A DNA stretch of 64,000 nucleotides from Hyphomicrobiales bacterium (lineage in GTDB: Bacteria; Pseudomonadota; Alphaproteobacteria; Rhizobiales; Aestuariivirgaceae): contig JACPNZ010000016.1 in NCBI GenBank assembly GCA_016185245.1, forward strand, positions 186,001 to 250,000, written 5' to 3'. Of this stretch, positions 41,258 to 50,187 are shown piece by piece. The position numbers and the translations under genes are program-made. Each line of letters opens with the position of its first letter. The stretch's first letter is position 1. The notes beneath the pieces are model-generated. The model was not told the DNA's origin and did no database searches. It saw only the letters and a list, made by a program, of their open reading frames with translations.

Positions 41258-41975
41258 CGTGATCGTCACCGGCGGCAGCCGCGGGCTGGGCCTGGCCATC
41301 GTCGAGCGCCTGTCGGCGGCGGGCTTCCGAGTGATCGCCATCGCCCGGCGCGACAGCCAGGAGCTTGCGAAACTGCGGGCGGCGATGGCGCCGGGCGCGA
41401 TTGCGTCCGTGGCTTTCGATCTCGGCGATATCGACGGGCTGGCCTCGCTGGTGAAGGACATCCGCAAGACCCATGGGGCCATCTATGGGCTCGTTAACAA
41501 TGCCGGCATCGGCACCGAGGGATTGCTCTCCGCCATGCCACTCCGCGACATCGAGCAGCTGCTAAGGCTCAACACGCTCTCGCCCATCGTGTTGACGCGC
41601 CAGGTGGTGCGCTCGATGATGGCGGCGGGCGAAGGCCGCATCGTCAACCTGTCGTCGATCGCCGCTTCGACCGGCTATTCGGCCCTCTCGGTCTATGCCG
41701 CGACCAAGGCCTCGATAGTGGGCTTCACCCGGTCGCTGGCCCGCGAACTGGGCCGCGCCGGCATCACTGTCAATGCCGTCGCTCCGGGCTTCATCGACAC
41801 GGCGATGACCGAGGGGCTCACGAACGAAGGCCGCGACAAGATCGCTCGCCGCAGCGCGCTCCAGCGCCTGGCGGAGCCTGCCGACGTTGCCCGCACGGTC
41901 GAATTCCTGTTGGGCGAAGGCGGCCGCAACATCACCGGAACGGTCATTACCGTCGATGCCGGCAACACCGCCTGA
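41250..41975 (+). CDS. Short-chain dehydrogenase/reductase (3-oxoacyl-ACP reductase type)
   Basis: A 241-residue Rossmann-fold reductase with cofactor loop TGGSRGLGLA near residue 7, NNAG near 83, catalytic Ser in NLSSIAAS, YAATK (Tyr-x3-Lys) near 147 and the PGFIDTAMTEG loop. It has the FabG-like layout, so reduction of a carrier-bound oxo group or its reverse is plausible. ATG 41250 overlaps the end of the ligase gene by 8 nt and gives the correct N-terminus (MRNVIVTGG). Confidence 0.9.
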   Translation: MRNVIVTGGSRGLGLAIVERLSAAGFRVIAIARRDSQELAKLRAAMAPGAIASVAFDLGDIDGLASLVKDIRKTHGAIYGLVNNAGIGTEGLLSAMPLRDIEQLLRLNTLSPIVLTRQVVRSMMAAGEGRIVNLSSIAASTGYSALSVYAATKASIVGFTRSLARELGRAGITVNAVAPGFIDTAMTEGLTNEGRDKIARRSALQRLAEPADVARTVEFLLGEGGRNITGTVITVDAGNTA

Positions 41976-41993
41976 ACGACGAAAGGACAAGCC

Positions 41994-42401
41994 ATGGCCA
42001 CCGTGAAACTGTGGAGCGATGCCGAGGTCGCGGCCTCGCCTCGCGTCAAGGCGGTTTTCGACGATATCCGTGCCCTGCGAAACTCCGATTTCGTCAACAA
42101 TTTCTGGCGGGGGCTGGCCAACGATGCCCCACTCCTCGAGCGCACCTGGGCCAGCCTCAAGATCGTCATGGTCAAGGACGGAGCACTCGATCCCCTGACC
42201 AAGGAGCTCATTTACATCGCGGTCTCGACCGCCAATGCCTGCAGCTATTGCGTCCACTCGCACACCGCCGCGGCAAAGGCCAAGGGCATGAGCGAGGCGC
42301 AGCACGGCGAATTGCTGGCGGTCGTCGGCATGGCGATGCAGACCAACGGCCTGGTCACCGCCATGCAGATCCCGGTCGACAAGGAGTTCCTGGTTTGGTG
42401 A
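41994..42401 (+). CDS. AhpD-like/carboxymuconolactone-decarboxylase-family protein
   Basis: A 135-residue helical protein with the redox motif NACSYCVHSHTAAAKAKG (CxxC-x2-H) near residues 81-98, as in AhpD-type peroxidase partners. Family members act as alkylhydroperoxidases, thiol carriers or decarboxylases. It is 18 nt after the SDR gene and ends the plus-strand unit, followed by a hairpin. A link to the cluster's chemistry is by position only. Confidence 0.82.
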   Translation: MATVKLWSDAEVAASPRVKAVFDDIRALRNSDFVNNFWRGLANDAPLLERTWASLKIVMVKDGALDPLTKELIYIAVSTANACSYCVHSHTAAAKAKGMSEAQHGELLAVVGMAMQTNGLVTAMQIPVDKEFLVW

Positions 42402-42432
42402 GTAATGCGATCGAGTTGAAAACTGAATCGCT

Positions 42433-42457
42433 TCCCCTCCCCCTTGTGGGGAGGGAG
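42433..42457. terminator. Hairpin between convergent genes (CCCTCCCC type)
   Basis: Arms CCCCTCCCCC and GGGGAGGG with loop TTGT, placed 32 nt after the AhpD-like stop and before the end of the minus-strand Gfo/Idh/MocA gene. It is flanked by GAGTTGAA (42415-42422) and TTCAACTC (42472-42479), which extend the symmetry. Probably a bidirectional transcription end; same element family as 45136-45160. Confidence 0.5.
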
Positions 42458-42488
42458 GACGCTTAGTTCAACTTCAACTCACATTGCT

Positions 42489-43550
42489 TTAAGGCCCCGC
42501 GCCGACCGCCGCCGCCTGGGCCGCCGAAGGCTGAAAGCACAGGTCGAGCACCTTCTGCAGTTCGGCGGCGCGGCGGAACGACGGCTCGTCGTTGCTCTTG
42601 GCCAGGATCGCCGCAATGAACTTGCGATAGTTGGTCTCGACCGCCGGAGCGGCGATCCGCCGCCAGGCCTGAGTGTGAACGTCCGAGCCCGAGCACATGC
42701 GGATCTCGGTCCACTCGAAACCGTGGGCGATTTCGATCGCACCTTCGCTGCCGAAGATATCGAGCTTCAGCACATTGGCATAGCCGGTCATGTAGCGGCT
42801 GGCATGGATGACGCCAAGGGCGCCATTGGCGAATTCGACCGACAGAGCCGCACTGTCGTTGGCATCGAGGGAATAGTCGCCGATCTTGTCGCCCGGCGCC
42901 TTGGCGAAGGTCTTGAGCCGCGCCTGCAAGCTGACCGGCATCATGCCGACGGCAAAGCAGGCGAAGTCGAGGATGTGGATGCCGACGTCACCCAAGACGC
43001 CACGCGAGCCATGGGCTTCGGAGAGCCGCCACAGCCAGGTGGGATCGCTCCGCCAGTCACCCCAGTGATTGCCGACCAGCCAGCTCTGCCGGTAGCTCGC
43101 CTCGACATGGCGCACCTCGCCGATCTCGCCCTTGGCGATGAAGCCACGGGCGGCATGGAGCGCTGCCACATTGCGGTAGGAGAGATTGACCATATTGACA
43201 AGCTGAGCCTTCTTCGCCGCTTCGGTCATGTCGAGAGCGAGCCGATAGCTTTCGGCCAGCGGCTTTTCGCACAGCACATGCTTGCCGGCGGCAAGGAGTT
43301 TCATCGTGGTCGGATGGTGGGCATTGTCCGGGGTGACATTGGTCGCCGCATCGAACTTGCCCCAGGCCAAGGCCTCGTCGAGACTGGCGAAGGACCGGGC
43401 GATGCCGTGCTTCGCCGCAAACGCCTTGGCGCGAAACCCGTCCATGTCGGCGACCGCCACAACCTCGCAGCGCGGGTCGGCGGCAAAGGCCTTGGCATGG
43501 TTTGCTGCCATGGCGCCCGCACCCAGGACCAGAAGCCGCACTTTACTCAT
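42489..43550 (-). CDS. Gfo/Idh/MocA-family NAD(P)-dependent sugar/cyclitol dehydrogenase
   Basis: A 353-residue oxidoreductase. The Rossmann loop is VLGAGAMAANHAKAF at the N-terminus, the family motif KHVLCEKPLAES near residue 95 carries the catalytic Lys, and DVGIHILDFACF near 188 holds the Asp/His pair of the C-terminal domain. The substrate is likely a sugar or cyclitol. ATG 43550 overlaps the upstream ThuA-like stop (TGATG); GTG 43553 is possible. ThuA-like plus Gfo/Idh/MocA gene pairs recur in sugar catabolism (thuAB). Confidence 0.88.
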   Translation of the reverse strand: MSKVRLLVLGAGAMAANHAKAFAADPRCEVVAVADMDGFRAKAFAAKHGIARSFASLDEALAWGKFDAATNVTPDNAHHPTTMKLLAAGKHVLCEKPLAESYRLALDMTEAAKKAQLVNMVNLSYRNVAALHAARGFIAKGEIGEVRHVEASYRQSWLVGNHWGDWRSDPTWLWRLSEAHGSRGVLGDVGIHILDFACFAVGMMPVSLQARLKTFAKAPGDKIGDYSLDANDSAALSVEFANGALGVIHASRYMTGYANVLKLDIFGSEGAIEIAHGFEWTEIRMCSGSDVHTQAWRRIAAPAVETNYRKFIAAILAKSNDEPSFRRAAELQKVLDLCFQPSAAQAAAVGAGP

Positions 43551-44335
43551 CACCGGAAGCCCTGCTCGCCATCCTGATGGAGCCGCGGCCCTTTCGCTTC
43601 GATGGCAACCGGCGCCCGGTCATGCGGCACATTGGGCGCATCGCCGACCGCGGTCCAGGCCGGGGCCGGATTGCAGGCCCAGCGCACCGCGTTGCGCAAC
43701 ACCTGCCGCACTTGTTCATGACGATAGGTCGGATAGGCCTCGTGGCCCGGGCGGAAATAGAAGATACGCCCCGCTCCGCGCTGGAAGGTGACGCCGGAGC
43801 GGAAGACCTCGCCGCCCTCGAACCAGGAGATGAATACCGTCTCCATGGGTTCGGGTATAGTGAAGGGCTCGCCATACATCTCCTCCGGTTCGATTTCGAA
43901 ATATTCCGGCAGGCCGGCGGCGATCGGATGGCCGCGATTGACCACCCACAGGCGCTCGACCTCGCCCGCCTCGCGCCACTTGAGGGCGCAAGGCGTGCCC
44001 ATCAGGCGCTTGAAGATTTTCGAGAAGTGGCCCGAGTGAAGGACGATGAGCCCCATGCCCTCCCAGACCCGGCGCTGCACCCGATCGACGATTTTCTCCT
44101 CGACCTTGCCGTGGGCCCTATGTCCCCACCAGACCAGCACGTCGGTCTGAGCGAGCCGCGCTTCGCTCAAGCCATGTTCCGGTTCGTCCAGCGTCGCCGT
44201 CTCGACGGTAACGCCCGCATCGACGGCAAGAGCCGCCGCGATGGCGCCGTGAATGCCTTCCGGATAGAGCCGGCCGACCAGGCCATTGACCCGTTCGTGC
44301 TCATATTCGTTCCAGACGAGGGCGCGAATGGCCAT
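43550..44335 (-). CDS. ThuA-like protein (trehalose-utilisation family)
   Basis: A 261-residue protein with the amidotransferase-like fold: [16 protein letters not shown] at the start, the [12 protein letters not shown] segment near residue 88, [19 protein letters not shown] near 113, and [18 protein letters not shown] near 215 with conserved His residues. ThuA is required for oxidised-disaccharide catabolism in Sinorhizobium, with uncertain chemistry. It is the first gene of a two-gene unit with the dehydrogenase and diverges from the dienelactone-hydrolase gene. Confidence 0.85.
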   Translation of the reverse strand: MAIRALVWNEYEHERVNGLVGRLYPEGIHGAIAAALAVDAGVTVETATLDEPEHGLSEARLAQTDVLVWWGHRAHGKVEEKIVDRVQRRVWEGMGLIVLHSGHFSKIFKRLMGTPCALKWREAGEVERLWVVNRGHPIAAGLPEYFEIEPEEMYGEPFTIPEPMETVFISWFEGGEVFRSGVTFQRGAGRIFYFRPGHEAYPTYRHEQVRQVLRNAVRWACNPAPAWTAVGDAPNVPHDRAPVAIEAKGPRLHQDGEQGFR

Positions 44336-44438
44336 GTGATCTTCTCCCGCAAGGCGCCATCCTCACCCATCGCGCCCGTGCTTGCAACATCGAGCACGGC
44401 GTCCGATAGTCGGCGTCCCGACAGTGAGGAAGAACGCC

Positions 44439-45098
44439 ATGGGCACCAGGATCGGTTTCAAGCGGCCCGACGGCAAGGATGCCGCCGGCTATCTCGCCAA
44501 GGCCGCCGCCGCCAATTCGGCCGGCGTCATCGTCATCCAGGAATGGTGGGGCCTGCAGGACCAGATCCGCGGCATCTGCGACCGGCTGGCGCTGGCCGGC
44601 TACGAGGCCCTTGCCCCCGACCTCTATGCCGGACGCGTCGTGCCCTATCACGACGCCGACGCGGCGGGCAAGGAAATGCAGTCGCTCAATTTCCTCGATG
44701 CCACCGACCAGACGGTGCGGGGCGCCGCCCTCTATCTCGGCAAGACCGGCGCCAAGGTCGGCCTCACCGGCTTCTGCATGGGAGGAGCCGTCACCGTGCT
44801 GGGGGCGATCCGGATTCCGGAGATCGCCGCCGCCGTCTGCTTCTACGGCCTGCCACCGGCGGCGGTCGCCAAGGCCTCCGACGTCAAGGTGCCGCTGCAA
44901 GGCCATTTCGCCAACCAGGACGACTGGGTGTCGCCCCAGGCGGTCAACGACTTCGAGTCGGGACTCAAGGCCCCCCACGAGTTCTTCCGCTACGACGCCG
45001 AGCACGGCTTTATGAACGAGCAGAGGAACGTCCACGAGCGCCGTGCCGCCGAACTCGCCTGGCAGCGCATGCTGGCGTTCTGGAAGAGCCATTTGTGA
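44439..45098 (+). CDS. Dienelactone-hydrolase-family protein
   Basis: A 219-residue alpha/beta hydrolase. The nucleophile is Cys in GFCMGGAV near residue 112, the acid is in ANQDDWVSP and the His in YDAEHGFMN near 190, the DLH triad; GVIVIQEWWGLQDQIRGICDRLA is the family N-terminal motif with the Glu that primes the cysteine. Some members hydrolyse dienelactone in chloro-aromatic pathways, others are general carboxyl-ester hydrolases. ATG 44439 follows GTGAGGA. No aromatic genes are adjacent. Confidence 0.88.
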   Translation: MGTRIGFKRPDGKDAAGYLAKAAAANSAGVIVIQEWWGLQDQIRGICDRLALAGYEALAPDLYAGRVVPYHDADAAGKEMQSLNFLDATDQTVRGAALYLGKTGAKVGLTGFCMGGAVTVLGAIRIPEIAAAVCFYGLPPAAVAKASDVKVPLQGHFANQDDWVSPQAVNDFESGLKAPHEFFRYDAEHGFMNEQRNVHERRAAELAWQRMLAFWKSHL

Positions 45099-45135
45099 TC
45101 TACAGCCGGATCGTCCTAGATTGAGGCGACATCAA

Positions 45136-45160
45136 TCCCCCTCCCACCTGTGGGGAGGGA
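45136..45160. terminator. Hairpin between convergent genes (CCCTCCCAC type)
   Basis: CCCTCCCAC pairs with GTGGGGAGGG around a short loop, 37 nt after the hydrolase gene and ahead of the end of the OsmC gene on the other strand. Its core closely matches the hairpin at 42433. It probably closes both transcripts. Confidence 0.5.
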
Positions 45161-45195
45161 AATAGTGCGGCGTCCCAAGTTGATATTGCTCTGGG

Positions 45196-45624
45196 TCAGG
45201 CGGCCGGGCCTTCCTCGGCGATCGTCCAGCTGTGCTCGATCTTGGCGGTCTTGCCGAACATTATGCTGGCCGAGCAGTATTTCTCCGCCGATAGTTTGAT
45301 GGCGCGCTCGACCGCCGCCTCCTTCAGGCCATAGCCGCGCATGTGAAAGACGACGCGGATATGAGTGAACACTTTTGGCTCCGTGTCGGCCCGCTCGGCG
45401 TCAAGCTCGACGTCGCAGGCGGTGATCTTCTCGCGGCCCTTCTCGAGGATCATCACCACGTCGAAGGCGGTGCAGGCGCCGAGCCCGATCAACAGCATTT
45501 CCATCGGGCGAATGCCGATATTGCGGCCGCCGGCCTCGGGCGGGCCATCCATCACCACCGCGTGCCCACTGCCCGATTCGCCGACGAAGGCCCGTCCGTC
45601 GAGCCATTGTACCCGTGCTTTCAT
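45196..45624 (-). CDS. OsmC/Ohr-family peroxiredoxin-like protein
   Basis: A 142-residue protein of the OsmC family, thiol peroxidases for organic hydroperoxides. The two conserved cysteines are in GLGACTAFDVVMILEKGR near residue 52 and EKYCSASIMF near 118, and RPMEMLLIGLGAC is the classic pre-cysteine segment. ATG 45624 follows AGGAG; an in-frame upstream ATG at 45687 lacks one. It is a single gene followed by the ABC operon end on the same strand upstream. Confidence 0.9.
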   Translation of the reverse strand: MKARVQWLDGRAFVGESGSGHAVVMDGPPEAGGRNIGIRPMEMLLIGLGACTAFDVVMILEKGREKITACDVELDAERADTEPKVFTHIRVVFHMRGYGLKEAAVERAIKLSAEKYCSASIMFGKTAKIEHSWTIAEEGPAA

Positions 45625-45706
45625 CGCCAACTCCTGTAATGTTCGGGCTGTGGCAATGCCTATAGTCGGAGCGCGGGCACCCGGCAACCGGACAAGACAC
45701 CGCGCG

Positions 45707-46513
45707 TCAATGCGGGCCGGAAGCCGGCTGGCCGTTGCCGAGCTTGGCGATCTCCTGCTCCAGGTCGATGAGTTCCTTGCCGCCGGCCATCAGGCCAAGT
45801 AACTGGTCGCGGCTGATCTCGTTCTTGGCGTAGGTGCCCGAACTCTTGCCGCGCTTCAGGATGGTGAAGCGGTCGCCCACCACATAGGCATGGTGCACGT
45901 TGTGGGAGATGAAGACGACGCCGATGCCGCGCGCCTTGGACTGGACGATGAGCTTCAGCACCACCGAGGCCTGGTGCACGCCCAGCGCCGAGGTGGGCTC
46001 GTCGAGGATCAGCACCCTGGCGCCGAAATAGATGGCGCGGGCGATGGCCAGGCACTGGCGCTCGCCGCCCGATAGCGTGCCGACCGGCTGTTCGGCATCG
46101 CGCAGCTCGATCCCCATGTCGCGCAACTCGCGAAACGCCGTCCGATTGGCCATGTCGATATCGAACTGGCGCAGCGGCCCGACCCGTTTGGTGGGTTCGC
46201 GGCCAAGGAAGAAGTTGCGGGCGACACTCATCAGCGGCACCAGCGCCAGGTCCTGGTAGACGGTGGCGATGCCGCGATCGAGGGTCTCCTTGGGCGAACC
46301 GAAGCTGGCCGCTTCGCCATTGACCAGGAACTCCCCGGCATCGGGCGTATGGACGCCGGACAAGACCTTGATCAGCGTCGACTTGCCGGCGCCATTATCG
46401 CCGAGGAGGCAATGGACCTCGCCGGGCTGGACATCGAAGGACACGCCGTTGAGGGCGATGACCTTGCCGAAATACTTGCTGACCGATCGGAGCTCGACGA
46501 GTGGCACGGTCAT
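45707..46513 (-). CDS. ABC sugar transporter ATP-binding protein (FrcA type, single domain)
   Basis: A 268-residue ATPase: Walker [10 protein letters not shown] near residue 38, signature LSGGERQ near 143, Walker [13 protein letters not shown] near 163 and ISHNVHHA switch His near 198. It has one nucleotide-binding domain, like Sinorhizobium FrcA, rather than the tandem pair of RbsA. The [16 protein letters not shown] motif marks the ribose/fructose (CUT2) group. ATG 46513 overlaps the permease stop (TGATG). It is the last gene of the importer operon. Confidence 0.92.
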   Translation of the reverse strand: MTVPLVELRSVSKYFGKVIALNGVSFDVQPGEVHCLLGDNGAGKSTLIKVLSGVHTPDAGEFLVNGEAASFGSPKETLDRGIATVYQDLALVPLMSVARNFFLGREPTKRVGPLRQFDIDMANRTAFRELRDMGIELRDAEQPVGTLSGGERQCLAIARAIYFGARVLILDEPTSALGVHQASVVLKLIVQSKARGIGVVFISHNVHHAYVVGDRFTILKRGKSSGTYAKNEISRDQLLGLMAGGKELIDLEQEIAKLGNGQPASGPH

Positions 46514-47610
46514 CAACGGCTCCGCATGGCGCGATTGCGCACATAGCTGTTAAAGAGGACCGCGATCACCATCATCGCACCCATGAACAGCTTGAACCAG
46601 TCGGTGTCGATGCCGGTATAGAAGATGCCCATCTGCACCACCCCGAAGATCAGCGCCCCAAACATCGCACCCATCGCCGAGCCATAGCCGCCGGTGAGGA
46701 GCGTGCCGCCGATCACCACGGCGATGATCGCCTCGAATTCCTTCTGGTTGCCACGCAGCGTGTCGGCCGAGCCGGTGACCAGCACCTGGATGGCGGCAAA
46801 CAGCGCCGCCGCCAGGGCAGTGAAGACGAACAGCGTGATCTTGGTGCGGGCCACCGGTACGCCCATGTTGCGGGCCGCCGCCGCATCGCCGCCGGCAGCG
46901 AAGATCCAGTTGCCGAAGCGGGTGCGCGACAGAAGCCAGGTGGCGAGCAGGGTGAGCCCGACCCACCAGGCGATCGACATCGGGATGCCGCTGATGGCCG
47001 GGAGACCGTCGGCGCGCTTGCCGATCACCCCGATTTCGGCCAGCCAGCGGATCGGCGTCTGCAGGAATTGTCCGGCGAACAGCGGGTTGATCCAGTCGTC
47101 CTTGGAGTATTCGTGAATGCCCGAAGTCTGGGTGCGGCCGGTGATGCCGCGCATCACCCCGAGCGACAGGCCGCGCAGCATGAACAGGCTGCCGAGAGTG
47201 ACGATGAAGGAGGGAAGCCCGGTGCGCACCACGGTGAGCCCGTTGAGATAGCCCATGACGCCACAGACGGCGAAACTCAGCAGCACTGACATCCAGATGG
47301 GCCAGCCCCAGATCACTGCCGGCACGGCGATCAGGATGCCGGCAAAGCCGATCATCGATCCGACCGACAGGTCGAACTCGCCGGCAATCATCAACAGCGC
47401 CACCGGCGCCGCCAGAATGCCGAGCTGGGCCGACACTTCCAGGAAGTTGACGATGCCCTTGGCGCTGAACAGCCCGCTGCCGCCGGCGACGATGGCGAAG
47501 AACACGAAGACCAGCACCGCCCCGGCCACCGCCCCGAGCTCCGGCCGGCTGAGCAGGCGGCCGAGCCCTGAAACCTGCCGCAGCCGCTCGTCGCGAACCT
47601 CAGCCGTCAT
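46513..47610 (-). CDS. ABC sugar transporter permease (RbsC/FrcC type)
   Basis: A 365-residue permease with about ten membrane segments. CUT2 motifs are [17 protein letters not shown] near residue 84, [21 protein letters not shown] near 132, [19 protein letters not shown] near 230 and [23 protein letters not shown] near 300. ATG 47610 is used; GTG 47613 is also in frame. It lies 51 nt after the binding-protein gene. Confidence 0.92.
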   Translation of the reverse strand: MTAEVRDERLRQVSGLGRLLSRPELGAVAGAVLVFVFFAIVAGGSGLFSAKGIVNFLEVSAQLGILAAPVALLMIAGEFDLSVGSMIGFAGILIAVPAVIWGWPIWMSVLLSFAVCGVMGYLNGLTVVRTGLPSFIVTLGSLFMLRGLSLGVMRGITGRTQTSGIHEYSKDDWINPLFAGQFLQTPIRWLAEIGVIGKRADGLPAISGIPMSIAWWVGLTLLATWLLSRTRFGNWIFAAGGDAAAARNMGVPVARTKITLFVFTALAAALFAAIQVLVTGSADTLRGNQKEFEAIIAVVIGGTLLTGGYGSAMGAMFGALIFGVVQMGIFYTGIDTDWFKLFMGAMMVIAVLFNSYVRNRAMRSR

Positions 47611-47661
47611 CACTGCCCCCGAAATGGCCGGCGGCCGCAGGGAGCGGCCGCCGCCGTTGCA

Positions 47662-48615
47662 TCAGCGCTTGCCCTGCTTGGCCAGATCGATGACCGAGGC
47701 GGCCGTCTCCTTGGTGACGAAGCCCGGGCCGGTCGGATAGTCGGCGATCGGGCTGATCTTGTACTTTTTCAGGAGATCGAACATCACCACTGGAATGTAG
47801 CCCATGGCATATTGCTGGGCATCGATGCCCCATTCCATCTTGCCCTCGGAAGTGGCCTTGAGAATGGTCGGCGACAGATCGAAGGTGCCGATCTTCACCT
47901 TGCCGGTGAGGCCCAGCTCGTCGAGCGCCATGAGGCCGGGTTCGGCGCTGCCGATCCCCACCGTCAGGATGAACTGGGTGTCGGCACGCGAGGTGAGAAA
48001 GCCGATGATGCGGTTCTTCATCTCGGTCGGGTCCATCACGCCGTTGAGCACCGGCACGTCGACGCCCAAACCCTTGGCGAAACCGGCGCAGCGATCGTCG
48101 AGGCTGACGTTGCCAACCTCGTGGTTGACGCACACCGCCTTGCTGAGACCGAGCGCCTTGACCCGCTCGCCGGCCATGACGCCCGCCTGGTACTCGTCCT
48201 GTCCGAGGAACAGGAGGCCGCCCAGCTTGCGGGTGAGGGCGGCTCCGCCCGAGTCGATGACAATGACCGGAATGCCGGCCGCGACCGCGTTCTTGACCGG
48301 CTCGCTGATTGCCGCCGGATCGGCGATCGAGACCACCAGCCCGTCGGGCTTGGAGGCCACGGCGGCGTCGATCATCTGGGCCATCTTGGCCATGTCGAAG
48401 GTTTCCGGCGCCAGATACTCGGCCTTGACGCCGAGCGTCTTGGCCGCATCGTCCATGCCGTTCTTGACCACCGACCAGTAGGCATCGCCGCTCTGGCCGT
48501 GGGTGACAAACACCACCCGGGTCTCGTCGGCGCGGGCCGTGTCGGCGGCGGACAAAAGCATCAGCCCGGCTGCCAGGCCGAGCACGGGTCTCATGATTTT
48601 CGCAAGCGAGAACAT
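47662..48615 (-). CDS. Periplasmic sugar-binding protein (FrcB/RbsB type)
   Basis: A 317-residue type I periplasmic binding protein. The signal peptide MFSLAKIMRPVLGLAAGLMLL is followed by a probable cleavage site after ARA, and the mature protein begins ETRVVFVTHGQSGDAYWSVV. IPVIVIDSGG and LFLGQDEYQAGVMAGE are hinge/ligand segments of the ribose/fructose group. A strong AGGAGG lies before ATG 48615. It is the first gene of a binding protein-permease-ATPase operon whose sugar could be a ketose, ribose or cyclitol. Confidence 0.93.
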   Translation of the reverse strand: MFSLAKIMRPVLGLAAGLMLLSAADTARADETRVVFVTHGQSGDAYWSVVKNGMDDAAKTLGVKAEYLAPETFDMAKMAQMIDAAVASKPDGLVVSIADPAAISEPVKNAVAAGIPVIVIDSGGAALTRKLGGLLFLGQDEYQAGVMAGERVKALGLSKAVCVNHEVGNVSLDDRCAGFAKGLGVDVPVLNGVMDPTEMKNRIIGFLTSRADTQFILTVGIGSAEPGLMALDELGLTGKVKIGTFDLSPTILKATSEGKMEWGIDAQQYAMGYIPVVMFDLLKKYKISPIADYPTGPGFVTKETAASVIDLAKQGKR

Positions 48616-48715
48616 GTTTCCTCCTGTTAGGTTTTGCTGCCCCCGTCGCAAGGGCGGTGGCAGACCAGTTGCCATTTCTCCCTAGTCGGTCAACTCCTCA
48701 GCACTGGTCCCTTGG

Positions 48716-48738
48716 CCGGAGCGGCAGCAGCGCTCCGG
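48716..48738. terminator. Perfect 8-bp hairpin between the DegT and sugar-binding-protein genes
   Basis: CCGGAGCG (48716-48723) and CGCTCCGG (48731-48738) with a 7-nt loop sit in the 187-bp gap downstream of the DegT gene and upstream of the importer operon, both minus-strand. No T-run follows on the minus strand. It may be a weak terminator or part of the importer leader. Confidence 0.35.
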
Positions 48739-48802
48739 AACGATCCTGTTGCCTCAGCCCCATCATAGGACGCCTGGGCTCCTTGGCCAGCGGCATTTGC
48801 CA

Positions 48803-50089
48803 CTACTGGCCGCTGGGATGGCCGCCACGCGCCAGGGCGCGCTCGTGGCTGATGGTGTCGAACTTCTGCACGTCGAGCGGTATGACATTGCGCAGTTCCG
48901 CCTCCGCCAGGCTCATGCCGCCGAGTGCGACCCGGCTGGCAACCCCGATGTTATGGACGATATCGTCGATCTGCCGGGCGCTATGCGCGGGGTGCGTCGG
49001 CACCATCACCGTACGGTTGAGGATATCGAGGGAGCGCGCGCACATGTCCTTGGAATAGCTCTTCCGGCATTTGGCGTTGGCCGCCATCAGATAGGGGTTC
49101 ATGGCCGGATGCGCCGCCCCCGCCCCGATCAGCACCTGATCCCATTCGGTATAGGTGTGCCGCCCGGTCTTGCCGGCGATGACACTCGGAAACACCTTGA
49201 CGAAACTCGTGGCCGCCGCCGCCGACGGCATCTCGTACATGACATGGGCGGCGCAATCGTGGTCGGGACTGTTCATCGGCGAGGGCTTGAGACCGAGATT
49301 GCCGAAGGCCGCCGTGCCGGCGAGAATCTTGCGCTTCTCGGCGCGCATCGCCGCGATCATACCGTCGAGCCGGTCGAGCTGAACGTTCAGGATGGCGCCC
49401 ATCAGTTCCGAGGCGCGCGCGCCGTTGCCGGCGAAGGGTTTTTCCTCGTCGTCGCGGCCGTTCCAGTAGAAATGGCAGGGATCGATGGCGCCGCGCGCGC
49501 GCTTGGCCAGGCGATCGTCGTTGACGGCCACGCCGCCGCCCTCGCCGCTGGTCATGTTCTTGTAGTAGTTGAAGCTGAAGCAGCCGATATGGCCGATCGA
49601 GCCGAACTTGCGGCCTTCATAGCCGCCGCCCACCCCCTGGCAGGCGTCCTCGACGACGATCAGCTTGCGCTTGCGCGCGATCTCCATGATCGCCTCCATG
49701 TTGCAGGCGGCCCCCCACATGTGGACCGGCACCACGGCGCGGGTCGAGGGGCCGATGGCCGCTTCGATCGCCGCCGGATCGATGGTGATGCTGGCATCGA
49801 CATCGACAATCACCGGAATGGCACCCGCCGCCAGGACCGAGGTGGCGGTTGCCATGTAGGTGTGGGCGGGGATCAGGACTTCATCGCCCGGGCCGATGCC
49901 GACAGCGACGAAGGCGGCGGTCAAGGCATTGCTGCCGCTCGCCGCCAGGGCGAAATGCTTGACGCCCAGATGGGCGGCGTAGCGGCTCTCGAACCGGTCG
50001 CATTCCTTGCCCACGCCATAGCGGAACAAAGCCTTGCTTCTGACCACCCGGGCGAGCGCCTCGACCTCTTCTTCGCCGGCGATGTACAT
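48803..50089 (-). CDS. DegT/DnrJ/EryC1-family PLP aminotransferase
   Basis: A 428-residue sugar/cyclitol aminotransferase-type protein. It has ALAASGSNALTAAFVAVGIGPGDEVLIPAHTYMATA near 50-80, VEDACQGVGGGYEGRKFGSIG near 145 and the PLP lysine in SFNYYKNMTSGEGGG near 180. Family members aminate keto-sugars or inosose. The length is above the usual 370-400 due to a longer C-terminal part. GGAGA precedes ATG 50089. It is divergent from a MocR regulator, a common arrangement for regulated PLP enzymes, and upstream of a sugar importer. Confidence 0.88.
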   Translation of the reverse strand: MYIAGEEEVEALARVVRSKALFRYGVGKECDRFESRYAAHLGVKHFALAASGSNALTAAFVAVGIGPGDEVLIPAHTYMATATSVLAAGAIPVIVDVDASITIDPAAIEAAIGPSTRAVVPVHMWGAACNMEAIMEIARKRKLIVVEDACQGVGGGYEGRKFGSIGHIGCFSFNYYKNMTSGEGGGVAVNDDRLAKRARGAIDPCHFYWNGRDDEEKPFAGNGARASELMGAILNVQLDRLDGMIAAMRAEKRKILAGTAAFGNLGLKPSPMNSPDHDCAAHVMYEMPSAAAATSFVKVFPSVIAGKTGRHTYTEWDQVLIGAGAAHPAMNPYLMAANAKCRKSYSKDMCARSLDILNRTVMVPTHPAHSARQIDDIVHNIGVASRVALGGMSLAEAELRNVIPLDVQKFDTISHERALARGGHPSGQ

Positions 50090-50126
50090 GACCGCTCTCC
50101 TGTCCGATTGCCATTTGGTGACAACG

Positions 50127-50138
50127 AGCCTATAGGCT
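50127..50138. promoter_or_regulatory. Perfect palindrome AGCCTATAGGCT in the DegT/MocR divergent gap
   Basis: A 12-bp perfect palindrome in the centre of the 98-bp gap; a further imperfect symmetry CTGGTC...GATCAG/GACC follows at 50141-50159. The position suits an operator bound by the adjacent MocR-type regulator, or a divergent promoter element. Binding is inferred. Confidence 0.45.
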
Positions 50139-50187
50139 AACTGGTCGCAAGATCAGACCCAGATTTCACCGATTTTAGAGAACCACT

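Noticed and set aside
48616-48802. Possible tRNA or small RNA gene in the 187-bp gap
   Set aside because: No cloverleaf or T-arm sequence could be traced; only one 8-bp hairpin is evident.
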